Shown: in pieces, positions 41,277-48,907 of the stretch
How the letters are laid out: every line of letters starts with the position of its first letter
Numbering within the stretch: the stretch's first letter is position 1
NCBI GenBank assembly: GCA_021324535.1
Contig: JAJPIU010000050.1
Coordinates: 1 to 50,332 of the forward strand
Length of the DNA: 50,332 nt
Direction of reading: 5' to 3'
Source: Pseudomonadota bacterium
Lineage (GTDB): Bacteria; Chloroflexota; Ktedonobacteria; Ktedonobacterales; JADMIN01
Translations under genes and position numbers: made by a program
Notes under the pieces: model-generated
The model's database searches: none
Told to the model about the DNA's origin: nothing
Seen by the model: the letters and a program-made list of their open reading frames with translations, nothing else

Positions 41277-42194
41277 TCAGAGCGGGCGCTGGCTCACAGC
41301 GACATAAAACGGCACGACACAGCGCGCCTGGGGCGAGGCGAACTCTGCCCCTGCTGCGGCAAGCGTTTGCTCAAACTCATCCGCGCTTGCCAGCCCACGC
41401 GAGACCACAACACCACCAAGGCCTTTTGCCCCCGAAATATAGTCAGCCGCCAGCATTTTGCCGACGCGCCCACCATAGTCTCCACAGGGCAAAAACACCG
41501 GCTGCGTGGCGACATTGACCAACCCCGCCGATTGCATCACCTCGCCGACATGCTCTCCATCGAGCAAATTGACACCACGCCACCCTAGCACAGTGGTACT
41601 CCACTTGATGATCTGACTCATCGCCGGACCAGCCTGCTGCAAAATGGTCGTCTCGACGGACTCCACCCAGCCGCCAGGGCGCGTGACGCGCATCAACTCG
41701 CGGATGACCTGGGGCCACTGCTCATGAGGGATCGCCATGATGAGCAGCCGCATATGGACAAAATCGAAACTGCCATCAGCGAAGGGTAGCCCCTCAAAGA
41801 GGTTGCCAGGGACGAAGGTGTAGTTGGGTGGCAGGAGATCGTCTTTCCCACCCTTCGCCTGGCTATCGGTTGGAGGCACGTTGACATCCACGCCGATCAC
41901 ATTTGCCTCCGGGAAGAGGCTGGCCATCTCGCGCGCCCAGCGCCCCGTGCCTGTTCCCACATCCAAAATACTGGTGGGATGATCGCCAATCGGCGCTGCA
42001 TAGTTCCCTTTGAGGGCATAGCGCAGCATATAGTGCTGGAAATCCAGCCGGTTCATCTCTTCCAGATCCGCTGGCATCAGATAGGGAACGCCAAGCGAGC
42101 GTTTGCGCCCACCCATCACCTGAAACGCACCCCTATCCAATACGACTGTCGTGTTTGTGTCTCGCTTACGGCGCAACCAGCCAAACCAGGGCAT
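41277..42194 (-). CDS. SAM-dependent class I methyltransferase
   Basis: A 305-residue Rossmann-fold methyltransferase. Motif I ILDVGTGTGRWAREM (about 77-91) binds S-adenosylmethionine, GVDVN follows as motif II, and FDFVHMRLLIM and RVTRPGGWVESVE give the later motifs. The acceptor is unknown. The ATG at 42194 follows AGAAAGGC; the frame stays open further upstream only because it runs through a family B repeat (IGKGIGLSVE). The MPWFGW start matches the beginning of the conserved region. Leftward, downstream of the CoA-transferase gene. Confidence 0.85.
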   Translation of the reverse strand: MPWFGWLRRKRDTNTTVVLDRGAFQVMGGRKRSLGVPYLMPADLEEMNRLDFQHYMLRYALKGNYAAPIGDHPTSILDVGTGTGRWAREMASLFPEANVIGVDVNVPPTDSQAKGGKDDLLPPNYTFVPGNLFEGLPFADGSFDFVHMRLLIMAIPHEQWPQVIRELMRVTRPGGWVESVETTILQQAGPAMSQIIKWSTTVLGWRGVNLLDGEHVGEVMQSAGLVNVATQPVFLPCGDYGGRVGKMLAADYISGAKGLGGVVVSRGLASADEFEQTLAAAGAEFASPQARCVVPFYVAVSQRPL

Positions 42195-42230
42195 CGGTAT
42201 TTGCCTTTCTGACTCTACAGACAAACCTAT

Positions 42231-42254
42231 CCCCTTGCCTATGAAAGGGCGGGG
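42231..42254. repeat. Repeat family B, copy B7 (degenerate)
   Basis: CCCCTTGCC-TATGAAA-GGGCGGGG, imperfect arms, 35 bp after the CoA-transferase stop and before the methyltransferase start. Confidence 0.55.
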
Positions 42255-42288
42255 AAAGACTTCTGCCCAACAATATACACCTGGTAGT

Positions 42289-43050
42289 CTAACGTGTCCA
42301 GAATCCTTCTGGATCACACTCGCGAATGATGCGTAGCTCGTCGGCGGTGGGCGCGGGCGCGGGATGCGCGTCGGGCGCGCTGCGTAGCTCCCAGCCGGTG
42401 TTTGCGCGCACGTCGTCAACCGTCACGTCGGGCCGCCACGAGCGTAGCTCCATCTCGTGCGTGTCAGGCGCGAAGCCAAGCGTCCCCAGCGTAGTGATCA
42501 CCTCGGCTGGGCCACCACGCGGCAAACCAACACGCTGACGCCAGTCGCCGCCATCGCCATAGCCGGGGCTGGTGATGAAACTGACTTTTTCGGGGAAACG
42601 CTTGCGCTCGTGCGCCATGATGATCGCCAATCGCTGCGAGAGCGATGCGATGTCGGCCCCGCCGCCACTGCCGGGGAGCGCCACCTGCGGATGCGCCTGA
42701 TCGCCGATCAGGCTGGTATTGAGGTTGCCATAGCGATCCACCTCGGCGCCGCCAACAAAGCCAAGATTCACCACACCCTGCGCCATCAGACCCATCAGCG
42801 CGCCTGTGCGGGTGGCCCATTCCGCCCCGGCAATGTTGGGCGCGTCACCCATCGTCAGCAACAACTCACGCGAGGGGGTATCGCGCACAAGGCCATTCTC
42901 GAAGAGGCCGACCGCGCGTGGCGCATGCGTGCGTTTGGCCAGCGCGAAGGCGATCAGCGGCAGGCGCATTCCCACGAAGACCACCTCGCCGTCGCCAATC
43001 TGGCGGGCGGCGCAGACCACCATGAACTCCTGCGGCGTATACTCTGCCAT
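42289..43050 (-). CDS. CoA-transferase subunit B (GctB/IpdB-like)
   Basis: A 253-residue subunit of family I CoA-transferases. Typical points are GDGEVVFVGMRLPLIAFALAKRTHAP (shortened), the GFVGGAEVDRYGNLN block and GSGGGADIAS, where this class carries the catalytic region. Such enzymes move CoA between glutaconate, 3-oxoacids or steroid degradation intermediates, as an alpha-beta pair. The alpha subunit gene normally adjoins; here the neighbours are a methyltransferase and a glycosyltransferase, so it is an orphan within this window. AAGGA precedes the ATG at 43050. Confidence 0.85.
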   Translation of the reverse strand: MAEYTPQEFMVVCAARQIGDGEVVFVGMRLPLIAFALAKRTHAPRAVGLFENGLVRDTPSRELLLTMGDAPNIAGAEWATRTGALMGLMAQGVVNLGFVGGAEVDRYGNLNTSLIGDQAHPQVALPGSGGGADIASLSQRLAIIMAHERKRFPEKVSFITSPGYGDGGDWRQRVGLPRGGPAEVITTLGTLGFAPDTHEMELRSWRPDVTVDDVRANTGWELRSAPDAHPAPAPTADELRIIRECDPEGFWTR

Positions 43051-43090
43051 AGCGTCACATCCTTCTTCCTCGCTCTTCGTCTCGTTTGCT

Positions 43091-44029
43091 CTACTCGCGC
43101 TTGGGCGACCGCCCGTCGCGTAGCTCGAAGGTAGTGAGCGCGCCCGCGCCGCCCGCCGCCACATCCGCCACATCCGCCACATCCGCCTGATCCTCAGCCT
43201 CGTTCTCGGCGTCGTGCGCCTCCGCAGTGTCTTCGGCATCGGGATCATCGGTGGGATGGCCCAAGTCGCTGGCAGTGGGCAACGCGACCAGCCGCCGTTC
43301 ATAGCGATGTTTGAGCAGATTGTAGCGCACACGCAGCAGATCACGCGCCATCGTAACCGCGTCGCGTATGGGACGCACACGACTTCCCGCCATGTAATAC
43401 CAGGTGATCGGCGACTCGCAAATGCGGTAGCCACGCTGGCGGGCAATCGAAAGGAGTTCGATGTCGAAGCCCCAGCCCTGAATCGTCTGATGCAGGCAGA
43501 GATCGAGCGCGACATCGCGGCGCATGACCTTAAAGCCGCACTGCGAATCTTCGATGCCGGGGAGCGCCAGCAATTGCACCAGCGCGTTGAAGGCGCGGCC
43601 CATCAGATGGCGGTAAAATGGCTCGCCAAAGCGGTGCGAGCCGGGAGCCTCGCGCGAGGCGATTGAGATGTCGAATGCGCCAAGTTTGGCGTCGCGCAGG
43701 TGGTCGAACTCTTCGACGGGCATAGAGAAGTCGGCGTCGGCCAGGGCGATCCACTCGCCGCGCGCCGCCAGCACACCAGCGCGCACGGCCCCACCCTTGC
43801 CGCGATGTGGCCCCGCCACCAGCCGCACAGCCGACCAGCGCGCCGCCCAGGCTTTCACTACGGCGCTCGTGCTATCCGTGCTGCCGTCATCCACCACGAT
43901 GACCTCGCTGGCGAAGGGCTTCTTGCTAAGATAGGCGTGCAGGCGCGTAAAGCTCTCCGGCAGGCGTCGCGCCTCATTATACGCCGGAATCACAATGGAA
44001 AGTTCCGGCCTGACTATGCGCCCACCCAT
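43091..44029 (-). CDS. Family 2 glycosyltransferase (dolichyl-phosphate type)
   Basis: A 312-residue GT-A enzyme that transfers a sugar from a nucleotide donor to a polyprenyl phosphate or similar acceptor. ELSIVIPAYNEARRLPES starts the fold; VVDDGSTDST and the DADFSMP (DxD) motif bind the nucleotide sugar, and DSQCGFKVMRR is typical of dolichyl-phosphate glucosyl/mannosyltransferases. The last 55 residues are acidic with a DVA-DVA-DVA repeat. AGGGAGC fixes the ATG at 44029. It could charge a lipid-linked sugar used by a GT-C enzyme such as the one at 10417; this link is speculative. Confidence 0.9.
   Translation of the reverse strand: MGGRIVRPELSIVIPAYNEARRLPESFTRLHAYLSKKPFASEVIVVDDGSTDSTSAVVKAWAARWSAVRLVAGPHRGKGGAVRAGVLAARGEWIALADADFSMPVEEFDHLRDAKLGAFDISIASREAPGSHRFGEPFYRHLMGRAFNALVQLLALPGIEDSQCGFKVMRRDVALDLCLHQTIQGWGFDIELLSIARQRGYRICESPITWYYMAGSRVRPIRDAVTMARDLLRVRYNLLKHRYERRLVALPTASDLGHPTDDPDAEDTAEAHDAENEAEDQADVADVADVAAGGAGALTTFELRDGRSPKRE
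43157..43192. repeat. 9-bp repeat within the glycosyltransferase gene
   Basis: CGCCACATC occurs three times exactly and once changed (CGCCTGATC). On the coding strand it adds DVA tripeptides to the acidic tail. Confidence 0.85.
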
Positions 44030-44337
44030 GCAAGCTCCCTTCACAACGGGATGACACGCCAGAGCGCGCCGACACGCTTTGTGGCGCCCGCGCCGCCACA
44101 GACACCGTAGATTTCCCAACGCAAACGCGATGGGCAGGCCAACTCTTGATAGAGCAACCACTTTGCCTTTATGCAGGATAGTACGCTCTGATCAGGCAAA
44201 TGCTCACATCCGCCAGCCCAAGCGCCCTGTCGCGCCTGTGTCGCTCACCCTACGCCCTTATCCTACACCTTTACGCACAAGCTGTCCATTGGGTGGGAGA
44301 TGGCAGGCGCAAGGAGCAGGATAGGGGTGAAGAGCCC
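44030..44337. other. 308-bp intergenic region
   Basis: Leftward promoter region for the glycosyltransferase, behind the anti-sigma gene. Apart from an AGGGG/CCCCT hairpin (44323-44339) at the stop of that gene, nothing distinctive is visible. Confidence 0.4.
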
Positions 44338-46023
44338 CTACGGGATCACTGCATAATACTGTATATACGGCGTCTTGCCGGGTTGAGCAACCCAGACAAC
44401 CGAGTGATCTCCTACAGGAGCCACGGCGAGTGAAAACCCTTGCAGCGACGTCATTGGGAGCGATCCGATATCCTCCCACTCATTCTCGCTCGTAGCGTTC
44501 TTCGGCAACAGGAAGAGATCCTGCTTCCCCCCTATTGAGTATGCCTGTGCAAGCGTTTCGCCAGTTGGGCTAATCGCCAGCGGTTGCAAACCAATACCAC
44601 CAGGGCAATTACGGATTCCCCGACATGGCGCGGTCGTTTGTGGCTGACGCTGCCAGTGCTTGCCGCTATCCCAGCTACAGGCATAGGATGTCCCCTGATT
44701 GGTATTGGGATCCTGTGTGAGGCTCCACGAGCAGATCGAGAAGGTTGTCCCTATGCTCGGCTGCGCCACAAAGTAATTGGCCGTTATCGCCAATGCTTTT
44801 GGCTGCTTTGTGGGATTGGGCGCGCTGGCGGCGGGCGCTCCGATAGGCAGCGGCGTGTAATAGGGGATGGTGATCAACGTCCAGTGTGCGCCTGTGAGCG
44901 CGAGCAACCAAAATTGCAGTGGCGCATTGGTGGTCGTGCTTGATGGCCCCTCGATCATGAGTTGGCCAGTCGTTCGCTGCACCCAGAACGTGATGATCAG
45001 CGATGGGGGTATCGGCGTGACGACAGGCGTAAACGTACGCATCTGGTCATTGCTGACCAACAGCTTGTTGTTGCCAGAAGATGTCGCATACAGTTCATAC
45101 GTCTGCGTATGCCAGCTTGCTAGATTGACAATGAACGCTGCGAAGGGCAGCGACGCCGCCTGTCGCCAGACTGGATGTGACGCGCGTGTATCAAACATCA
45201 CCCACTGTTGCTCCGTTGGCAGTGCGCTGTTCGGCGCATGTTGTCGGAGAGACGGCGTATAGACCAGCACAATCTTATATGCGTCGTTGTCGTCTATACG
45301 CAAATTGGGCGTTCCCGCGCTGGCGCTTACTGGTGGCAGAGGCAATCGCTTCCAGTGTTGGGTAAAGTCATACGAGACCCACACCCCGGCGACCTGCGTC
45401 GGCTTATCCACCAGTAGGTACGAGATATTGCCCTGGTCATCCTCAGACGCATAGGTATTGGCGGATACTCCTGGTGGAAGCGTAGCGCTGCGCCAGGTAA
45501 GCTTGCCACTGATGATGGTTGTCACGCCGCCTGGCCGTGTTGGCTGTGCGACATGGAAGACGGCCAGAAAGCCCACGCTCAACGCGAGAACAGCCACCAG
45601 CGCCAGCGCGCCGCCTAGCAGCGAGCGTCGCCCAGGCCGCAGGTTTCTCCCCCGAACTGACGTACCGTCGAGATGTGTCCTCGTCATCTCGTCAGACTCA
45701 TCGTCTTCGTTGGTCTCAGCATCATGTACGCCAGGCATAGCGGCTACGCGCCTATCGGAGACAGCAACATCGGCAAGCCGACGCGCGTCTATACTGGCGA
45801 CACGCGCCACCAGCATGGCGTCCGGCTCGAACCGACGGATCGCCTGAGCCATCGTCGCGAAGTCGGCGACGATCCCCTGGCACTGTGCGCATCCTGCCAC
45901 ATGCGCCTGTACGCCCTGCGCCTCATCAGGCTCCAGGCCATCCGCACGCCAGGACGAAAGCGCCTCGAACGAGGGATGGGAATGGTTGGAAAGGTCACGG
46001 GTGAAGGAATCAGCGTGCGTCAT
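44338..46023 (-). CDS. Anti-sigma factor with zinc finger and large external domain
   Basis: A 561-residue single-pass membrane protein. Residues 15-60 are a ZAS anti-sigma domain with the H41-x3-C45-x2-C48 zinc motif. A linker of about 85 residues leads to one membrane helix (about 136-157, LLGGALALVAVLALSVGFLAVF). The external 400 residues have repeated strand motifs (WxxxxLP, HPVWRQAASLPFAAF) suggesting a beta-propeller-like sensor. The ATG overlaps the stop of the ECF sigma gene (ATGA), so the two are made together; the anti-sigma would hold the sigma factor at the membrane until an external signal releases it. The external fold is inferred. Confidence 0.85.
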   Translation of the reverse strand: MTHADSFTRDLSNHSHPSFEALSSWRADGLEPDEAQGVQAHVAGCAQCQGIVADFATMAQAIRRFEPDAMLVARVASIDARRLADVAVSDRRVAAMPGVHDAETNEDDESDEMTRTHLDGTSVRGRNLRPGRRSLLGGALALVAVLALSVGFLAVFHVAQPTRPGGVTTIISGKLTWRSATLPPGVSANTYASEDDQGNISYLLVDKPTQVAGVWVSYDFTQHWKRLPLPPVSASAGTPNLRIDDNDAYKIVLVYTPSLRQHAPNSALPTEQQWVMFDTRASHPVWRQAASLPFAAFIVNLASWHTQTYELYATSSGNNKLLVSNDQMRTFTPVVTPIPPSLIITFWVQRTTGQLMIEGPSSTTTNAPLQFWLLALTGAHWTLITIPYYTPLPIGAPAASAPNPTKQPKALAITANYFVAQPSIGTTFSICSWSLTQDPNTNQGTSYACSWDSGKHWQRQPQTTAPCRGIRNCPGGIGLQPLAISPTGETLAQAYSIGGKQDLFLLPKNATSENEWEDIGSLPMTSLQGFSLAVAPVGDHSVVWVAQPGKTPYIQYYAVIP

Positions 46024-46856
46024 GCGTCATCCTCCTTGTCATCTTGTTGGAGATCATCCTCAGCATCCCGCTCGTTGCGGAGATACTGCGCTCGGAAGCG
46101 CGCACGGCCACGGGCAAGCCTCGTCTTGGCTCCGCTGAGCGAGACGCCCAACGCCTCGGCGATCTCGGCGCAGGTCATCCCATAGACCGCCTGCAACACC
46201 AGCGCCGCGCGGTAGCCTGATTTCAGCGCCAGCAACGCCTCCCGGATGGCGTCGCGCTCGGCTATCGCAGCCGCATGATCCGCCGAGGTGATGGCTGGCG
46301 CTGTACCCGATGGCTCGGTAGGCACCGCCTCACCGCCAGGGGACAGTAGAGACGAAATAGGAGAGGTCAGCCTGCCCCACGCCGTGCGCTGGCGAATGTG
46401 GTTGAGCGCCAGATTGGTCGCCACACGAAATAGCCAGGCGCGGGGGCGCTCAAACCCGCTGACCTCGGCGAAATGGCTCCATGCGCGCACAAATACCTCT
46501 TGCGTCAGGTCATACGCCGCCTGCTCGTCGCAGGTCATGCGCCAGAGATAGCCGACGATCTCGGCGTTGTGCTGCTGGAAAAACCGCTCAAATGCTTCTA
46601 CAGTGGCGGCTGTGGCGCCACTGCCAGCCGCCGCAATTACTTGAGACTGCGGACGCTCGATGGCGATCTCTCGCCAGGGCGCTGGTAGGGATTTTGCGCC
46701 AGCGCGGCGCTGCCAGACGACGGCAATGACAGTTGAGAAGAATGCGCGCACGAGGTGTGTCCGATGCGCTCTGGAGGTGGCAGCGTCATCAATGAGCGTT
46801 GCGCTGCCTGCTCTCTCTGCTCTCCCTGCTGCGGCTTGTGGATTGATGACAACCAT
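46020..46856 (-). CDS. ECF-type sigma factor with N-terminal extension
   Basis: A 278-residue sigma factor. Region 2 (about 95-165) shows the AFERFFQQHNAEIVGYLWRM and DLTQEVFVRAW motifs; region 4 (about 215-265) has YGMTCAEIAEALGVSLSGAKTRLARGRARF. A Gly/Ser/Thr/Pro-rich linker separates them. The N terminus carries about 100 residues that normal ECF factors lack. GAAAGAGG before the ATG at 46856 supports this start, but no nearer start codon with a site was found either. The gene overlaps its anti-sigma gene by ATGA. Confidence 0.88.
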   Translation of the reverse strand: MVVINPQAAAGRAERAGSATLIDDAATSRAHRTHLVRAFFSTVIAVVWQRRAGAKSLPAPWREIAIERPQSQVIAAAGSGATAATVEAFERFFQQHNAEIVGYLWRMTCDEQAAYDLTQEVFVRAWSHFAEVSGFERPRAWLFRVATNLALNHIRQRTAWGRLTSPISSLLSPGGEAVPTEPSGTAPAITSADHAAAIAERDAIREALLALKSGYRAALVLQAVYGMTCAEIAEALGVSLSGAKTRLARGRARFRAQYLRNERDAEDDLQQDDKEDDA

Positions 46857-47171
46857 AAGTGGCCTCTTTCGATCGTATACACTACTGCCATGCGCATGCT
46901 TTCCTTTTATGTGTGACGCTTGGCGTACAGCGGAGACGCAAGCGGCCTTGGAAGTGGAGCAACGTGGCGCTGCGGCTCGTCTTTCGGCGCATGACGCTTC
47001 ATACACACGTCGGCGTGGCAAATAGTCGCAAATCGGCTGATGAGAACTACCACAAACCAGATATGGAAGCATCTTGCATATGAAGCGTGCAGGGGCGTAC
47101 ACTGAGCCAGACAAACTTGACGGAGGCCAGCCGGTAGCGGCTGTTCGCCGCAGCAGCGAAGGGGAAAACCA
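46857..47171. other. Divergent region, ECF sigma / DinB
   Basis: No gene. Candidate promoters for both sides are present but weak: on the minus strand GGAAAG...TATACG before the sigma gene, and a CATGCGCATG palindrome between them (around 46892). No further structure is visible. Confidence 0.4.
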
Positions 47172-47672
47172 ATGATCGAGCCAGCCGAAACCTATGCCAC
47201 AGCGGAAAGCGTGCGGACGCGAAACGCCGAACTTGACCGTGCGCTGCTCGCCGAGATCGAACAGATCGATCCGGCGCAGTTGCATACGCCACAGGGCGAG
47301 GGCGAATGGACACTTGCCGAACTGCTCGGCCATCTTGGCGAGTTTCCCGCGTTCTTCGCCGCAGACCTGGCGCAAGATTTAGATGCGCCCGGTACAGAGA
47401 TTGGCCGCACGAAGGAGTATCCGGGACGGCTGCAAGCGGTGGCCGAAGCCCCCCAGAAAGAGCTATCCCAGTTGCGCGCCCGCATCACCGAGGCATTCGC
47501 CGCGATGGCTGCGACCCTGGCGCGCCTGCAAGACGCCGACCTCAAACGCACGATCAACAACCGCAAGTTTGGCGAGGAGCCAATGGTCGTCTATCTCGAC
47601 CGCTATGTGGTTGGACACAAAGCGGAACACCTGGAGCAGCTTCAGCAGGCGCGTGGACAGGCGACGTCATAG
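47172..47672 (+). CDS. DinB-like four-helix protein
   Basis: A 166-residue DinB_2-type protein. The LGHLGEFPAFFAADLA helix and the C-terminal VGHKAEHLEQL provide the histidines of the usual metal site. Members of the superfamily act as thiol transferases or metal-dependent hydrolases; no specific role is evident. It reads away from the ECF sigma gene. Only about a quarter of positions look alike between this and the DinB protein at 1498, so they are not recent duplicates. Confidence 0.8.
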   Translation: MIEPAETYATAESVRTRNAELDRALLAEIEQIDPAQLHTPQGEGEWTLAELLGHLGEFPAFFAADLAQDLDAPGTEIGRTKEYPGRLQAVAEAPQKELSQLRARITEAFAAMAATLARLQDADLKRTINNRKFGEEPMVVYLDRYVVGHKAEHLEQLQQARGQATS

Positions 47673-47695
47673 GCAGAGATAATGGGGAAGTATGC

Positions 47696-47743
47696 CGCGT
47701 GGCGCCAGCCCTTCGGCGCGGTTTCAACCGCCCGCCCGCTGCG
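47696..47743 (+). repeat. Repeat family A, copy A3 (first hairpin missing)
   Basis: CGCGTGGCGCCAGCCC followed by GGCGCGGTTTCAACCGCC and CGCCC, 24 bp after the DinB stop. Only the linker and second hairpin of the family remain. Confidence 0.7.
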
Positions 47744-47746
47744 CAC

Positions 47747-47789
47747 AAAAAACCAGCAGACAACGCCCAGTAGCGAGCGCCGTCTGCTG
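47747..47789 (-). terminator. Terminator of the ferritin-like gene
   Basis: On the minus strand CAGCAGAC and GTCTGCTG form a perfect 8-bp stem, extended by GCGC/GCGT inside, followed after GG by six T (47747-47752). It lies about 60 bp after the stop of the gene at 47851. Confidence 0.75.
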
Positions 47790-47802
47790 TGATACCTGCT
47801 CT

Positions 47803-47836
47803 CCCCTCCCCACCGATAGGAAAGGGGCAGGGGGAT
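47803..47836. repeat. Repeat family B, copy B8 (degenerate)
   Basis: CCCCTCCCC-ACCGAT-AGGAAAGGGG then CAGGGGG, about 15-48 bp after the stop of the ferritin-like gene. Confidence 0.5.
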
Positions 47837-47850
47837 AGGTACTCTCCAGC

Positions 47851-48570
47851 CTACGGGAAGAACTTCGGCACGTTGATGTCGTAGAACTCTTTCTCAAGAT
47901 ATTCCAGCAACAGGGCGAAGTTCAGAATGTCAGCGTCGCTCGTTAAGGGAGCCGAGGGGTCTGGGCCGCCGTTGACGCTGGCGACGAAGGGGCCAGCCGC
48001 AGCGACCACCTGCGCCTGGGTCATTGGCTTGTCAAAGGCCCCGTTCGCCGAGATCGGCATTTTCAGCAACACGTCAAGGAAGCCCGCATGTCGCGCCTCA
48101 ATCGTCAGAATCGATCCCGCCGCCGCAAGATACGCTTTGCTGCTGATGGACGGGGCCGCGCCCAGATAGGCGCCAACGCCGACGTTTTCCAGCGTCATCG
48201 AGAGCTTAGCGAACGCATTGATGTCGGTTTGCTCCAATCCCTTGAATGTGGGCTTGGGGCGCGCCGATGATCCCAACGCGCCCATCAGGAATTGCACATG
48301 GGCGTCTTCATCGCTGCGAATCTCGTTGAAGGCGGCTTTGTTTTGCGAGGTTGGCGCCAGGTCGGCAAGCACCATTGGGGCGGTTGTGGTGGTACTCTTC
48401 GTCGTGGCCGTTGAGCCGCCGCAGGCAGCCAGAATACCAAGTGGCGCGACGATGGCGGCTGTGGTAACGGAACGACGAAGCAACAGGCGGCGTGAAAGTT
48501 GGCTTGCCGATTGCTCAGCCTGCTCAGAGTCTTCAGACCTGCGGCGCGGGTATGGCAGTTGGATGGGCAT
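47851..48570 (-). CDS. Ferritin-like (Ferritin_2) Tat lipoprotein
   Basis: A 239-residue exported protein. A twin-arginine segment (SRRLLLRRS, about 25-33) and hydrophobic stretch end in ILAAC-GGS, a lipobox, so the mature protein is a lipid-anchored external protein from about C50. A Ser/Thr linker follows, then a four-helix ferritin-like domain with metal-ligand-like motifs EIRSDEDAHVQFL and ILTIEARHAGFL. Ferritin_2 proteins are linked to desiccation or oxidative stress; iron binding is inferred from the two ExxH-like pairs. ATG at 48570 follows AAGAAAGAAGA. Confidence 0.82.
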   Translation of the reverse strand: MPIQLPYPRRRSEDSEQAEQSASQLSRRLLLRRSVTTAAIVAPLGILAACGGSTATTKSTTTTAPMVLADLAPTSQNKAAFNEIRSDEDAHVQFLMGALGSSARPKPTFKGLEQTDINAFAKLSMTLENVGVGAYLGAAPSISSKAYLAAAGSILTIEARHAGFLDVLLKMPISANGAFDKPMTQAQVVAAAGPFVASVNGGPDPSAPLTSDADILNFALLLEYLEKEFYDINVPKFFP

Positions 48571-48782
48571 ACGATCTTCTTTCTTGTCCAAGCGCAGATT
48601 CAGGGATCTGCCTCTGTTTGTCCGTCGTGCTATTCAGCGGAGCATCCATACGACTACACGCGAACGCTGGCGACGGGGGTGAATAGGCAACTCGCTTTTC
48701 CGTCATCCAGGCAGAAACACGATCTAAGGCGCCTCACTGCCCTACTCATTGGATCATACACACAAGGCGATAAACTAGATGA

Positions 48783-48800
48783 TGGCGCGGTTTCACCCGC
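48783..48800 (+). repeat. Repeat family A, fragment A4
   Basis: TGGCGCGGTTTCACCCGC, the second hairpin of the family with one altered base pair. Confidence 0.5.
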
Positions 48801-48836
48801 ATCCTCCGCCCGTCACGCTGGCCACCGTAACATCCT

Positions 48837-48861
48837 TGTGTGCTACACTGTGTGCTAACAC
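48837..48861 (+). promoter_or_regulatory. Candidate operator upstream of the acyl-ligase fusion
   Basis: TGTGTGCTA is repeated exactly with a 12-bp period (48837, 48849), each followed by ACAC, so GTGT-gcta-ACAC is also an inverted repeat. A TACACT within it may be a -10. The binding protein is unknown. Confidence 0.4.
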
Positions 48862-48907
48862 TTATGCGCCCGGCGCTGTCAGTCCGCAGACAGATGAGGA
48901 GGCCAGC

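Larger units (their letters stand above)
48571..48907. other. Divergent region, ferritin-like gene / acyl-ligase fusion
   Basis: No gene. It holds a fragment of family A (48783-48800, GGCGCGGTTTCACCCGC) and the TGTGTGCTA direct repeats at 48837-48861 in front of the fusion gene. Confidence 0.5.

Noticed and set aside
42195-42419. Longer methyltransferase start reaching 42419
   Set aside because: The extension runs through a family B repeat and past the end of the CoA-transferase gene; the ATG at 42194 has a ribosome-binding site.
4961-48810. CRISPR array from the dispersed repeats
   Set aside because: The repeats are far apart, palindromic and without regular spacers, and no cas genes are present.
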